DNA of 64,000 nt from Micromonospora_G sp044901685 (GCF_044901685.1 NZ_JBJDPS010000007.1:1-64000); one strand, 5' to 3'. Counted from the first letter of the stretch, positions 32,449 through 41,456 are shown. Numbers and translations: made by a program. Notes: a model not told the origin generated them from the sequence alone.

Positions 32449-33660
32449 GTGTCCCCAAGACCCACCGCGAGAAGTCTCGCGGCCGGCGTGGCGGCCGCAC
32501 TCGCCGCCGGAACCATCGCCGGCCTCACCGCGACCGCCTCCGCCGGCACCGCACCGACGGCCGCACCCGTCGTCGCCGCCAACTGCGGCGTGCTCTTCGA
32601 CGACTTCGCGTACGCGTCGTCGTCCGACCCGGCCATCGCCGCCCGCAACTGGACCGTACGCACCAACTCCGGCGGACCGGGCGTGCCCGGCGCGGCCTGG
32701 CCGGCGGCGAACGTCAGCTTCCCCACCGACGGCGGACAGAAGGTCCTCCAGCTCACCGCGAAGACCGACGGTACGGCCGGCGGCACCAGCCACTCCGAGT
32801 TCTTCCACCAGCGCAAGTTCTTCGAGGGCACCTACGCCAGCCGGGTCCGGTTCACCGACGCACCGACCTCCGGGCCGGACGGCGACCACCTGGTCGAGAC
32901 GTTCTTCACCATCACCCCGCTGGACCGCCCGCTGGACCCGAACTACGGCGAGATCGACTTCGAGTACCTGCCGAACGGCGGCTGGGGCGAGCAGGGGCCG
33001 ATCTTCTACCAGACCACCTGGGAGACGTACCAGAACGAGCCGTGGCAGGCCGACAACACCCACACCGCACAGCGGACCAGCTTCAACGGCTGGCACGACC
33101 TGGTCTTCACCGTCTCCGACGGGCGGGTCAGGTACTACGTGGACGGTGTGCAGGTCGCCGACCACGGGGACCGGTACTACCCGGAGACCCCGATGTCGAT
33201 CAACTTCAACCTGTGGTTCATCGACCTGACCGGGCGTACCGGAACCGGGCTGGCGACGTACATCCAGCAGGTCGACTACCTGTACTACGCCGACCGGGAG
33301 GTGATCACCACCGCCGAGGCGAAGAACCGGGTCGCCGCGTACCGGACGGCGGGCACCAACCACGTCGACACCGTCGGTGCCGGCGGTGCCTGTCCGACCA
33401 CCCCGCCGACCACCCGGCCACCGACAACTCCACCGACCACCCGCCCGCCGACGACCCCGCCGACCACCCGGCCGCCGACCACCCCGCCAACCACCGCCCC
33501 GCCGGCCAACTGTGCGGCGGCACCGGCCTGGGACTGGGGCACCGTCTACCTGGAGGGTGCGCGGGTGAAGCACAACGGCCGCCTCTGGCAGGCCAACTGG
33601 TGGACCCAGGGCTCCGAGCCCGGCCTCACCGCCCAATGGCGCGACCTCGGCCGCTGCTGA
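32449..33660 (+). CDS. Secreted GH16-family glycosidase with C-terminal chitin/cellulose-binding module
   Basis: A 403-residue exported enzyme. Residues 1-40 are an Ala-rich signal. The GH16-like beta-jelly-roll domain (about 45-285) holds the catalytic block YGEIDFEYLP (ExDxE pattern). A Pro/Thr linker (about 305-350, units such as PTTRPPTTP) joins a CBM5/12 module (about 355-403: WDWGTVYLEGARVKHNGRLW then WWTQGSEPG), which binds chitin or cellulose. GH16 enzymes cut beta-1,3/1,4-glucans and related polymers. The GTG at 32449 is 6 bases after GAGGAG. It follows the NgcEFG-like importer by 130 bases, suggesting that the released sugars are taken up by it. Confidence 0.88.
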   Translation: MSPRPTARSLAAGVAAALAAGTIAGLTATASAGTAPTAAPVVAANCGVLFDDFAYASSSDPAIAARNWTVRTNSGGPGVPGAAWPAANVSFPTDGGQKVLQLTAKTDGTAGGTSHSEFFHQRKFFEGTYASRVRFTDAPTSGPDGDHLVETFFTITPLDRPLDPNYGEIDFEYLPNGGWGEQGPIFYQTTWETYQNEPWQADNTHTAQRTSFNGWHDLVFTVSDGRVRYYVDGVQVADHGDRYYPETPMSINFNLWFIDLTGRTGTGLATYIQQVDYLYYADREVITTAEAKNRVAAYRTAGTNHVDTVGAGGACPTTPPTTRPPTTPPTTRPPTTPPTTRPPTTPPTTAPPANCAAAPAWDWGTVYLEGARVKHNGRLWQANWWTQGSEPGLTAQWRDLGRC

Positions 33661-33667
33661 CCCGCTT

Positions 33668-33732
33668 TGAGGTGTAAGGAAGGGCCCCTTATTAACGCAT
33701 AGCGTTAATAAGGGGCCCTTCCTTACACCTCA
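33668..33732. repeat. Long perfect palindrome (31-bp arms), copy 1
   Basis: Arms 33668-33698 and 33702-33732 are perfectly complementary around the loop ATA. The core starts TGTAAGGAAGGGCCCC and reads into TTATTAACGC. It fills the gap between the GH16 stop (33660) and the stop codon of the convergent peptidase (33730-33732), which is part of the right arm. As RNA it would be a very stable hairpin from either strand, so it can serve as a bidirectional terminator. The 27-bp inner arms are identical to the copy at 53122-53178. Confidence 0.9.
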
Positions 33733-34626
33733 GCGCCCGGCGGCGAAGGTGTCGCAGGACTTGGGGTCGCCGGTGTCGTAGCCGCGCTTGAACCACTCCT
33801 GGCGCTGGGCGGAGCTGCCGTGGGTGAACGACGACTCGTCGATCTGCCCGCCGGAGCGCTGCTGGATGGCGTCGTCGCCGATCGCCGAGGCGGTGTCCAG
33901 CCCCTCCTGGATGTCCCGGTCGGTGATGCTGGTGAAGATCTTCTGGCCGGAGGCGTCGGCCGTGCCGGTGGCGTTCTTCGCCCAAGCGCCCGCGTAGCAG
34001 TCCGCCTGGAGCTCCAGCGCCACCGAGAGTTCGTTGGCCTGTCCCGGGTCGCGGGCCTGCTGCCGCCGTAGCTGCGCCTCGGTGCCGAGCAGGTCCTGTA
34101 CGTGGTGCCCGTACTCGTGGGCCAGCACGTACGGTTGGGCGAACTGGCCCGGTGCGCCGAGTTGGTCGGCCAGTTGCTGGTAGAAGCTCAGGTCGATGTA
34201 GACCTTGTCGTCCGCGGGGCAGTAGAACGGGCCGACGCCGGAGTCGGCCGCCCCGCAGCCGGTGTTGACCGCCTGCTCGAAGAAGACCGTGTCGGAGGCG
34301 GTGTACGTCTTGCCGAAGGACTCCGGCAGGGCCCGCTGCCACCACGCCTGGATCGAGTTGACGTACAGCGTGTTGCGGCAGTCGAGTTGCCGCAGCGCGT
34401 CGTCGGCCGAGCACCGCTCCTCGATGGCGGTGTTGTCGCCCTGCCCGTCCCCACCGTTGGTCAGCGCGTTGAGCCCGAACCCGCCACCCACCAGCGCGAC
34501 CAGCACGGTGACGACCAGACCGACCAGACCTCCGCCGCCGCCGAGGGAGATCCCGCCCAGCCCGCCCGACCCACGACGGTCCTCCACCTGGCTCGTGTCG
34601 ATCTCCGCGTTCTCGTTCAGCTCCAT
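33730..34626 (-). CDS. Neutral zinc metallopeptidase (YpfJ family), membrane-anchored
   Basis: A 298-residue protein. After a short acidic N-terminus with a Gly-rich stretch, one membrane segment (about 32-52, LVGLVVTVLVALVGGGFGLN) leads to an outer catalytic domain. The zinc motif is LAHEYGHHVQDLLG (HExxH), followed by ELQADCYAGAWAKN, whose Glu is the usual third ligand. Conserved FYCPADDKVYIDLSF and paired Cys mark the family. Substrates of this group are poorly known. The ATG at 34626 is chosen because it starts just before the anchor; ribosome site weak. The stop codon is part of the palindrome. Confidence 0.9.
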   Translation of the reverse strand: MELNENAEIDTSQVEDRRGSGGLGGISLGGGGGLVGLVVTVLVALVGGGFGLNALTNGGDGQGDNTAIEERCSADDALRQLDCRNTLYVNSIQAWWQRALPESFGKTYTASDTVFFEQAVNTGCGAADSGVGPFYCPADDKVYIDLSFYQQLADQLGAPGQFAQPYVLAHEYGHHVQDLLGTEAQLRRQQARDPGQANELSVALELQADCYAGAWAKNATGTADASGQKIFTSITDRDIQEGLDTASAIGDDAIQQRSGGQIDESSFTHGSSAQRQEWFKRGYDTGDPKSCDTFAAGR

Positions 34627-34820
34627 GTCGACTCCAGTCCGACGGGGCGTCGTTCGTTGACGTGGCCGGACCGTCGCGCGCTGTGCTGCCGCCACGGTCC
34701 CGGCTGGCGATGCGATACCCCGCGAGCCAGATCGGTAATCAGAGGCTGCTCCTCGTCGCGGATGACGTGCTAAGTTCCGCCGATGCATTCGGCGCCCGTC
34801 CCGAACCGAGAGCCGCAGTG

Positions 34821-36428
34821 ATGGTCACGGTCGCCCCGTCCGCCGGGGGTCCGCGCGACCTTCGTGACCGGGCCCGCGCCCACGCCGTACGCCTGCCCGG
34901 ACAGCTCCGCCACCTGTTCCGCCGACACTGGGCGTTTCTCCTGCTGCTGCTGGCCGGTACGGTGCTGCGACTGCTCGTCGTCGTCGGGTACGACCCGGCG
35001 CTCTGGTACCAGGGCGACAGCCAGAGTTACCTGGCGCTGGCCTACCTCGGAGAACCCTCCACGGTCCGACCGTACGGCTACAGCCTCTTCCTGAGCATGC
35101 TGGTGGACCTGCACTCGGTTCGGGCGATCATCGTGATCCAGCACCTCACGGGGCTCGCCATGGTGGTCGCCGCGTACGTGTTCCTGCGGCGTCGCGGTGT
35201 CTCCCGGCTGGTCGGCGCGCTCGCCGCGACGCCGCTGCTGCTGGACGCCCGTACGGTGGCGGTCGAGCACTACCTGCTCGCCGAGACCCTGTTCACCGCC
35301 CTGCTGGTGCTCGGCATGCTGGCCCTGACCTGGCGCCGGACCCCCGGCTGGCCCGCCGTCCTGATCGCCGGGGTGGCGTTCTCGTGGGCGGCGACGACCC
35401 GGTCGATCGGGCTGGCGGCGCTGGCGGTGCCGGTGCTCTACCTGCTCCTGCGCCGGGTGGACTGGCGCCGGGCCGGGGTGTTCGTGGCCGTCGTCGCCGT
35501 CTCGCTCGGCGGCTACCTGGTCTGGTACCACAGCTTTCACGGGCAGTACTCGTTCGGCTCCGGCGGATCGCGCTTCCTCTGGTCCCGCACGATGACCTTC
35601 GTCGACTGCGACCAGCTCGACCTGACCGACGAGGAACGCCTGCTCTGCCCGGACCAACCGCTCGGCCAGCGCCTGCCGCCGGACCTCTACCTCTGGGGGC
35701 CGGGCAGCAAGAAGGAGTTCGCCGCCATGCCGGACGCGGTGTTCGGCACCTTCGCCCGCAAGGCGATCCTGGGCCAACCCGGTGACTTCCTCGGCATGGC
35801 CGCCCTCGAAACCTGGCGTACGGTGCGACCCGGCCCCTACCCGAACGAGCGCGTCGCCTGTGTGGCGAGCGTCTGGGACTTCCCGGCGCCGGACGACCCG
35901 ACCTCCTGCTCGCAGTACATCGCGCCGGACGACCCGGCCAAACGCCGCTACGCCGGACCGGCCAGGGAACACGAGCACCCGCTGATGAACCCGCTGCACG
36001 GCTACTCCGAGGTGGCGACCGTACCGGCGACCCTGGTGGCACTCTGTTTCCTGCTGGTGCTCCTGCTCGGTTGTCACCGCCCGAGGGCGTCGAGCCTGCG
36101 GGAATGGCTCGACCCGTTGGCCCTGGTGGTGCTCTCCTTCGGCATGATCGTGGCGAGTGTCGCGACCTCCGCGATCGATCCCCGTTACACGGTCCCGTCG
36201 CTCCCGCTCGGGCTGATCGGCGCCGCGTTGGCCTGGCGACGGTTCCGGGCGGTCCGACACGTCGCCGCGCCGGCCACCGGATCCACCCCGCCGCTGCCCG
36301 ACCGCTCGCCGTCGGAGTTGCCCGACTCATCGCCGTCGGAGTTGCCCGACTCATCGTCGCCGCAGCCGCTCGGGCCGTCGTCGTCGGTCGGGTCGCGGGG
36401 TGACGGCTCGGTGACGCCCACCGGGTGA
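34821..36428 (+). CDS. Multi-span membrane protein, glycosyltransferase-39-like
   Basis: A 535-residue protein with about ten hydrophobic segments (first WAFLLLLLAGTVLRLLVVVG). The first outer loop has WYQGDSQSYLALAYLG with an acidic residue pair position like the catalytic Asp of PMT/ArnT-type lipid-sugar transferases; a second loop has RYTVPSLPLGLIG. Such enzymes move a sugar from a lipid carrier to a protein or glycan outside the membrane. The soluble C-terminus contains a duplicated SPSELPDS. The ATG at 34821 precedes the first segment with a normal cytoplasmic tail; the ribosome site is weak. It is followed after 10 bases by an amidohydrolase gene. Confidence 0.7.
   Translation: MVTVAPSAGGPRDLRDRARAHAVRLPGQLRHLFRRHWAFLLLLLAGTVLRLLVVVGYDPALWYQGDSQSYLALAYLGEPSTVRPYGYSLFLSMLVDLHSVRAIIVIQHLTGLAMVVAAYVFLRRRGVSRLVGALAATPLLLDARTVAVEHYLLAETLFTALLVLGMLALTWRRTPGWPAVLIAGVAFSWAATTRSIGLAALAVPVLYLLLRRVDWRRAGVFVAVVAVSLGGYLVWYHSFHGQYSFGSGGSRFLWSRTMTFVDCDQLDLTDEERLLCPDQPLGQRLPPDLYLWGPGSKKEFAAMPDAVFGTFARKAILGQPGDFLGMAALETWRTVRPGPYPNERVACVASVWDFPAPDDPTSCSQYIAPDDPAKRRYAGPAREHEHPLMNPLHGYSEVATVPATLVALCFLLVLLLGCHRPRASSLREWLDPLALVVLSFGMIVASVATSAIDPRYTVPSLPLGLIGAALAWRRFRAVRHVAAPATGSTPPLPDRSPSELPDSSPSELPDSSSPQPLGPSSSVGSRGDGSVTPTG
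36307..36354 (+). repeat. 24-bp perfect tandem duplication inside a coding region
   Basis: Two identical 24-base units (36307-36330 and 36331-36354) encode SPSELPDS twice in the cytoplasmic tail of the membrane protein. The length is a multiple of three, so the frame is kept. Probably replication slippage. Confidence 0.9.
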
Positions 36429-36438
36429 CGCTGGCCGG

Positions 36439-37533
36439 GTGACGATCGACGTGCACGGACATCTGAGTCCACCCGAGTCGAGGCGGCGTTACCCCATGCC
36501 CCGTACGCTCGGGCAGGTCGAGGAGATGATCTCGGCGAAGCTCGACCGTGGCGTACGGACCACCATCGTCGGCAGTCCGGTCGGCGGCGGCGCGATGGTT
36601 CCCCTACCCGGGGTCGACAACTACGCGCAGAGCGAGGACGACCTGTCCCGGCACGACGAGTGGTTGGCCGGTCTGGTGGACCGGCACCCGGAGCGACTGC
36701 GGGCGTACGTCTACGTCAACCCGTTCGGCGGGGCCGCGCACCTGCGCCGGGTGGCGCGGACCGTACGCGAACCGCAGTTTGTCGGGCTGATCGCGAACAC
36801 CAGTGTCGCCGGCCGCTATCTCGACGCACCCGAGGCGGAGGACTTCTTCGCGCTCGCGGCCGAGCTGGACCGGCCCGTACTGCTGCATCCACCGGCGATG
36901 CCCGCGGCCGGCTCCGGGCTGGACAACCTGCTGCTGATCGAGCAGTTGGGGCGGTTCAACGACATCACCGTCGGGATGGCCTGCTGCCTGCTCGGCGGCT
37001 GGCTGGACCGCTTTCCCGGGCTGAAGCTGATCGCCCCGGCCGCCGGTGGGGCGCTCGGCCTGCTGGGCGAGAGACTCGACCGGGTCATGGCGCCGGCACA
37101 CTGGGACGGCGGTGGTGGACCCACCCGTCCCGGTCCGGCCCCACCCCGGCTGATGCGGCGGTTGGTCGCGTTGGCGCGACCGCCGAGTGCCTACCTGCCC
37201 CGGATCTGGGTGGACACCGCCACCCCGAGCGCGAGCGCGGTGAAACTGGCGGTCCGCGTCTTCGGCCCGGATCGGGTGCTGTTCGGCACCGACTCACCAC
37301 CGATGCCGCACTCGGAGCCGGGCGCCACGCTCGACCTGCTCGACCGGCTCGGGTTGCCGGGTGCGACCCGTGACGGGATCTGCGAGGGCAACGCGCGGGC
37401 GCTCTTCGGCGACCGCCTGCCACCCTCGTCGGCCGGCACCGCCCCGGCGACTACGTTCCCGCCACCGACCGTCGGTTCGGGGCCGGGTCGTCCCGCCGGA
37501 CGGGACGACCCGGTCGCGGGCCTCAGTGGGTGA
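36439..37533 (+). CDS. Amidohydrolase-2 family hydrolase/decarboxylase
   Basis: A 364-residue TIM-barrel metal enzyme. It starts MTIDVHGHLSPPES with the HxH metal motif at residues 6-8; later LLHPPAMP (His) and FGTDSPPMPHSEPG (Asp) complete the metal site of the ACMSD-like group, which decarboxylates or hydrolyses small acids. The C-terminal 35 residues are a Pro/Gly-rich tail. The GTG lies 10 bases after the preceding stop, so the two are one transcript. Its 3' end overlaps the convergent small MFS-partner gene by 11 bases. Confidence 0.8.
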   Translation: MTIDVHGHLSPPESRRRYPMPRTLGQVEEMISAKLDRGVRTTIVGSPVGGGAMVPLPGVDNYAQSEDDLSRHDEWLAGLVDRHPERLRAYVYVNPFGGAAHLRRVARTVREPQFVGLIANTSVAGRYLDAPEAEDFFALAAELDRPVLLHPPAMPAAGSGLDNLLLIEQLGRFNDITVGMACCLLGGWLDRFPGLKLIAPAAGGALGLLGERLDRVMAPAHWDGGGGPTRPGPAPPRLMRRLVALARPPSAYLPRIWVDTATPSASAVKLAVRVFGPDRVLFGTDSPPMPHSEPGATLDLLDRLGLPGATRDGICEGNARALFGDRLPPSSAGTAPATTFPPPTVGSGPGRPAGRDDPVAGLSG

Positions 37534-37660
37534 AGAGGTTCACCGCGGTACGTACCGTCTGCACCACGCCGTAGCCGAGCAGGACGATGACGAGCAGCCA
37601 GGACACCGCGAGACGGAGCCCCTGCCCACCGACCGCCGGCCGCTCCTCTGATCCGGTCAT
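37523..37660 (-). CDS. 45-residue single-span partner of the OFA-family MFS transporter
   Basis: A very small protein: polar start (MTGSEERPAVGGQG), one membrane helix (about 17-34, LAVSWLLVIVLLGYGVVQT) and an amphipathic end (TAVNLFTH). Its ATG overlaps the transporter stop (ATGA), so the two are translated together. Small single-span proteins of this type are known next to OFA-family (oxalate/formate antiporter) transporters and are annotated as MFS small subunits; their role is not established. Confidence 0.75.
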   Translation of the reverse strand: MTGSEERPAVGGQGLRLAVSWLLVIVLLGYGVVQTVRTAVNLFTH

Positions 37661-39147
37661 CTCGTCGACTCCTTCTGCTCGCTGGTCCTCGCGGTGGTCG
37701 TGCCGGTGGTCGCGTCGACGGGAACCTGGGCCGGTACGTCGGCGACCACGGCGGTCACCGGTTCGGGCGGGGTGCCCGGCGGGAGTGGTTCGTGGAATCG
37801 TTCGGGCACGGGACGGATGAGCAGGTTCGCCACGAACCCGATGGCCAGCACCCCGACCATGGTGAACAGCGCGGGCCGGTAGGCGGCGGCGGTCAGGGTG
37901 CCCGGCTTGCCCTGGGCGTCGAGGAACCCGTTGATGATCAGCGGGCCGGCCACCCCGGCGGCGGACCAGGCGGTCAGCAGCCGGCCGTGGATCGCGCCCA
38001 CCTGGAAGGTGCCGAACAGGTCCCGCAGGTAGGCCGGTACGGTGGCGAATCCACCGCCGTAGAAGGAGAGGATCACGCAGGCGAGTAGCACGAAGAGCGC
38101 GGTCGACGCGTGCCCCACGGCGGCGAGCAGGGCGTAGAGCACCATCCCGCCACCGAGGTAGAGCAGGTAGATGGGCTTGCGGCCGATCAGGTCCGAGGTG
38201 GAGGACCAGACGAACCGGCCCGCCATGTTGAACAGCGAGAGCAGCCCGACAAAGCCCCCGGCGGCGGCGACCGCGACGGTGGAGACCCCGTTCTCCCGGA
38301 AGAAGTCCTGGATCATCGGGCTGGCCTGCTCCAGGATCCCGATGCCGGCGGTGACGTTGCAGAAGAGCACGATCCACAGCAGCCAGAACGACCGGGTGCG
38401 TACGGCGTTGGCGGCCGAGACGCTGGCGGTGGTGACCAGCGGCTTGACCGCGACCGTGGCCGGGTCGAAGCCGGCCGGGCGCCAGTCCGGTGCCGGCACC
38501 CGGACGTTCACCACCCCGAACATCATGATCACGAAATACCCGATGCCGAGGGTGAGGAAGAGTCCGACCAGCGCGCCGCCGGAGGCGACCGAGGCGGCGT
38601 TCGCCGGGTTGTAGTCGGCGTCGTAGAACGAGAGCAACTGGCGGGAGAGCGGGCTGGCCAGCAGCGCGCCACCCCCGAACCCCATGATGGCCAGGCCGGT
38701 GGCGAGGCCGGGGCGGTCCGGGAACCATTTGATCAGGGTGGAGACCGGCGAGATGTAGCCGATGCCGAGTCCGATCCCGCCGAGGAAGCCGTAGCCGAGG
38801 TAGACCAGCCAGAGCTGTTTGGTCGCGATGCCCAGGGCCCCGACGAGGAAGCCGGAGGCCCAGAAGCAGGCGGAGACGAACATCGCCTTGCGCGGGCCGT
38901 TCGCCTCGACCCAGGTGCCGCCGACCGCCGCCGAGAGCCCCAGCATCACGATCGCGATGCTGAAGATGATGCCGATCGCGGTCTGGCTGGCGTCGAAGTG
39001 GGCGATGAGCGAGTTCTTGTAGACACTCGTGGCGTACGCCTGGCCGATGCAGAGATGCACCGAGAGCGCCGCCGGTGGGATGAGCCAGCGGCTGTAACCC
39101 GCCGGCGCGATCGTGTGGGCGCGGTCGAGCGCCGAGAGTAATGGCAC
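37657..39147 (-). CDS. OFA-family MFS transporter (oxalate/formate antiporter-like)
   Basis: A 496-residue transporter with about twelve membrane helices. GLGIGYISPVSTLIKWFPDRPGLATG, the sequence after helix 4, is the hallmark of the OFA family, which exchanges organic acids such as oxalate and formate. SSTSDLIGRKPIYLLYLG is the central MFS motif A. The GTG at 39147 has GAAGAGGTG upstream. The third codon is TTA, a rare leucine codon in such GC-rich genomes; in Streptomyces TTA codons make translation depend on the bldA tRNA. An operator-like dyad lies 75-91 bases upstream. Confidence 0.9.
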   Translation of the reverse strand: MPLLSALDRAHTIAPAGYSRWLIPPAALSVHLCIGQAYATSVYKNSLIAHFDASQTAIGIIFSIAIVMLGLSAAVGGTWVEANGPRKAMFVSACFWASGFLVGALGIATKQLWLVYLGYGFLGGIGLGIGYISPVSTLIKWFPDRPGLATGLAIMGFGGGALLASPLSRQLLSFYDADYNPANAASVASGGALVGLFLTLGIGYFVIMMFGVVNVRVPAPDWRPAGFDPATVAVKPLVTTASVSAANAVRTRSFWLLWIVLFCNVTAGIGILEQASPMIQDFFRENGVSTVAVAAAGGFVGLLSLFNMAGRFVWSSTSDLIGRKPIYLLYLGGGMVLYALLAAVGHASTALFVLLACVILSFYGGGFATVPAYLRDLFGTFQVGAIHGRLLTAWSAAGVAGPLIINGFLDAQGKPGTLTAAAYRPALFTMVGVLAIGFVANLLIRPVPERFHEPLPPGTPPEPVTAVVADVPAQVPVDATTGTTTARTSEQKESTR

Positions 39148-39602
39148 GTGACACCTCTTCTCCGAGCCACTGCGCGGGGGCCGTCGACGGTCGGCGGTAC
39201 GCCGGTGGCGAATCCTCCGCATACCGTGCGGAACGGTAACGCCGGGGCGACCGGGAAGCGCCGGACGTGATCTTCTACGCGACGGGCGGTCCGACCGGTG
39301 AGCCGAGCGGCAACCCGCCCGCCCGGGGGCGTCGCGCCGTGCCCGTCCTGGTGTTCACAAAGCGCACGAACTGTTCGATTCGCGCGTCTTCGAGCGGCGG
39401 TCGTGGACAGATCGTCGTGGTCAAGAGCAGATTGAGGTGGCCGCGCCCGGAGCCCAGCTTCGCGGGGCGGCGGGGCGGGGCGGTTCAGCAGCGAGCCGCC
39501 CCGTACCCCCGTCGTGTCGCCGCGCGCGGCCGGCGACGGCTTGGCGGCAAACTGGTCGCTATCCGTGCTGACGGGCGGCGGCGGCGCGGGCATCGTTACG
39601 GC
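39148..39602. other. Divergent intergenic region between MFS and GAF-ANTAR genes
   Basis: 455 bases holding the promoters of both genes. Apart from the dyad at 39222-39238, I see no convincing gene. Open frames on the plus strand here lack a ribosome site and conserved features. AT-richer pieces (GTTCACAAAGCGCACGAACT near 39355) could be promoter elements. Confidence 0.45.
39222..39238. promoter_or_regulatory. 17-bp perfect dyad upstream of the MFS gene
   Basis: TACCGTGCGGAACGGTA has perfect 6-bp arms and a 5-base centre. It lies 75-91 bases upstream of the MFS start, a usual operator distance, and resembles sites of IclR- or GntR-type regulators. The regulator is not encoded next to it. Confidence 0.4.
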
Positions 39603-40346
39603 GTGAGCGCGGAATCGCTGGCGGAGCGGATGGCCTTGTGGGCGCGTACGTTGGCCGCGGAGCCCGATCAGGGGGCACTGAGGAGCAGCGTCGCCACGAT
39701 GACGGTGGCGGAGGTACCGGGCGCGTACGCGGCGGGGGTGTCGCTCCTCGGCGGGTCGAGGTTCTCCGCGCGGGCGACCGAGGGTCGGGTCCGGATCGAA
39801 GCCGCCCAGTACGCGGTCCGCGAGGGCCCCTGTCTGGACGCCCTCGCGGCCCGGGCCAGCATCCGCAGTGACGACCTTACGGTGGACGCCCGTTGGCCGA
39901 GGCTCGCGCCCCACGCGGTCAAGGCCGGCGTACGGTCGGCGCTCGCGCTGGGGCTCTTCGTCACCGGTCAACCGTTGGGTGTGCTGAGCGTCTACGCCCC
40001 GAGCGCGGGTGCGTTCGGGCAGCTCGCGGAGGCGGTCGCCGGTGTGCTGGCCGCCCATGCCTCGGTGGCGATCGCCTCGGCCAACGCGCAGCTCGAACTG
40101 CGTACGGCGTTGCGGTCCCGGGACCTGATCGGGCAGGCCAAGGGGGTGTTGATGCAGCGGTACGGTATGACCTCGGAGGAGGCCTTCGACTGGCTCGTGA
40201 CCACCTCCCAGACCAGCAACACCAAGCTCAGGGACGTTGCCCGGGAGCTGATCACCTCTCGCGATCCGACGTCGTGGAGATTCGGCCCGCCCACCGGCCC
40301 GCCCACGGTGCGTCCGTCCGGGCGCGAGTCGCGGCGGGGTTGGTGA
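39603..40346 (+). CDS. GAF-ANTAR transcription antiterminator
   Basis: A 247-residue regulator. Residues about 15-150 form a GAF sensor domain (YAAGVSLLGGSRFSARATEG, AVREGPCLDALAARASIRSD, LFVTGQPLGVLSVYAP). Residues about 165-220 form the ANTAR RNA-binding domain (LIGQAKGVLMQRYGMTSEEA followed by FDWLVTTSQTSNTKLRDVA). ANTAR proteins bind paired hairpins in mRNA and prevent termination. The start is uncertain: GTG 39603 gives a full GAF domain; ATG 39630 has a better ribosome site (GGAG). Targets are not evident nearby. Confidence 0.88.
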   Translation: MSAESLAERMALWARTLAAEPDQGALRSSVATMTVAEVPGAYAAGVSLLGGSRFSARATEGRVRIEAAQYAVREGPCLDALAARASIRSDDLTVDARWPRLAPHAVKAGVRSALALGLFVTGQPLGVLSVYAPSAGAFGQLAEAVAGVLAAHASVAIASANAQLELRTALRSRDLIGQAKGVLMQRYGMTSEEAFDWLVTTSQTSNTKLRDVARELITSRDPTSWRFGPPTGPPTVRPSGRESRRGW

Positions 40347-40367
40347 CGAGATCCTCGGTCCGGTGGG

Positions 40368-41345
40368 TCAGGAGCGCAGGGTCCGGCTGGGATGCTGGCC
40401 GTACGCTTTGCGGTAGTCGACCGAGAAGCGACCGGGATTGGTGAAGCCCCAGCGGCGGGCGACCGACGCGACGGTGGCTCCGGTGGTCGCCTCGGCGTCC
40501 TGTAGGTCTCGGTGCGCGCGTTCCAGCCGTACGCGGCGCAGGTAGCCCATGGGTGTGGTGTCCAACTGGCGGCGGAACGCCTCCTGTAGAGCCCGGGGGC
40601 TGACACCGGCGGCGGTGGCGATCTCGGTCACGGTGACGGGCAGGTCCGCGTGCGCCTCGATGTGCCCGATCGCCCGGCGTACGGGGGCCGGGGTGACGTG
40701 TCCGGTACGCGGCAGCCGGGCGGCGGTCATCGCGGTGTTCGGGAACACCGACAGCAGTGACATGACGGCCAGTCGTCGCAACTGGTCGACGACCAGCGTG
40801 AGTCGCTCGACCCCGGGCGCGGTGAGCTGACGGCACAGGTAGCCGACGGTGTCGCACCAGTACCGCCGCATCGGCGCGGACACCGGTGTCAGTGACGTGA
40901 ACCGCAGATTCGCTCCAGGCAGCCCGGTCACCTCCTCCGCCAGCTCCGCGACCTCGGCACCCGGGACCCGAACGGTCGCGACGACCAGGTCGCGGTAGCT
41001 CATGTCGACCGGCGCCCCGACCGGGTAGAGCATTCCGTCGTTGCGCGCCATGGCGACATCGGCCCCGGCGGCGCTGGCGCGACCGCCGCCGGCCAGGACG
41101 AGAAGCCCGACCGCGTTGCCCGACGCGGCCACGGTGCCACTGTACGTGACCCCGTTCAGCCGGACCAGGTCGGCGCCGAAGCCGTCACACGTGACGGACC
41201 GGACTCGGAATTCGGCCGCGCCGGGATCGTGCACGCTGATCCTCGCTCGGTGAGCCCCGATCCGGTTGATCGCCTCCGCGACCGCGTCGTGGTTTCTGGT
41301 GTGCAGCTCGCTGCGTTGCACAGTGCGCTCCGACACCGTGGACAC
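40368..41345 (-). CDS. AraC-family regulator (first of a tandem pair)
   Basis: A 325-residue protein with an N-terminal AraC-binding-like domain (about 25-200) and a C-terminal double helix-turn-helix (about 225-325): LPVTVTEIATAAGVSPRALQ and SVARRWGFTNPGRFSVDYRK. The second block is close to that of the next gene upstream, so the two are paralogues. Its 3' end is 21 bases from that of the GAF-ANTAR gene. Regulated genes are unknown. Confidence 0.88.
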   Translation of the reverse strand: MSTVSERTVQRSELHTRNHDAVAEAINRIGAHRARISVHDPGAAEFRVRSVTCDGFGADLVRLNGVTYSGTVAASGNAVGLLVLAGGGRASAAGADVAMARNDGMLYPVGAPVDMSYRDLVVATVRVPGAEVAELAEEVTGLPGANLRFTSLTPVSAPMRRYWCDTVGYLCRQLTAPGVERLTLVVDQLRRLAVMSLLSVFPNTAMTAARLPRTGHVTPAPVRRAIGHIEAHADLPVTVTEIATAAGVSPRALQEAFRRQLDTTPMGYLRRVRLERAHRDLQDAEATTGATVASVARRWGFTNPGRFSVDYRKAYGQHPSRTLRS

Positions 41346-41456
41346 CTCCAGTCGGCCCGGCTCTCTCTCATGGAGCCGGGGCGTTGGGCTTCCCCGTGTT
41401 CAGGTCTTCGGTTCCCGGTCGGGCACCCGCCCAGGTTCTCCTCCGCCTTTCCCGCC

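Noticed and set aside
33400..33500. Tandem repeats in the GH16 gene as a possible CRISPR or regulatory repeat
   Set aside because: They encode the Pro/Thr linker between enzyme and binding module; repeats follow the codon pattern.
34627..34820. Possible riboswitch in the divergent gap between peptidase and membrane protein
   Set aside because: No conserved core of a known riboswitch class could be recognised; only ordinary promoter-like pieces are seen.
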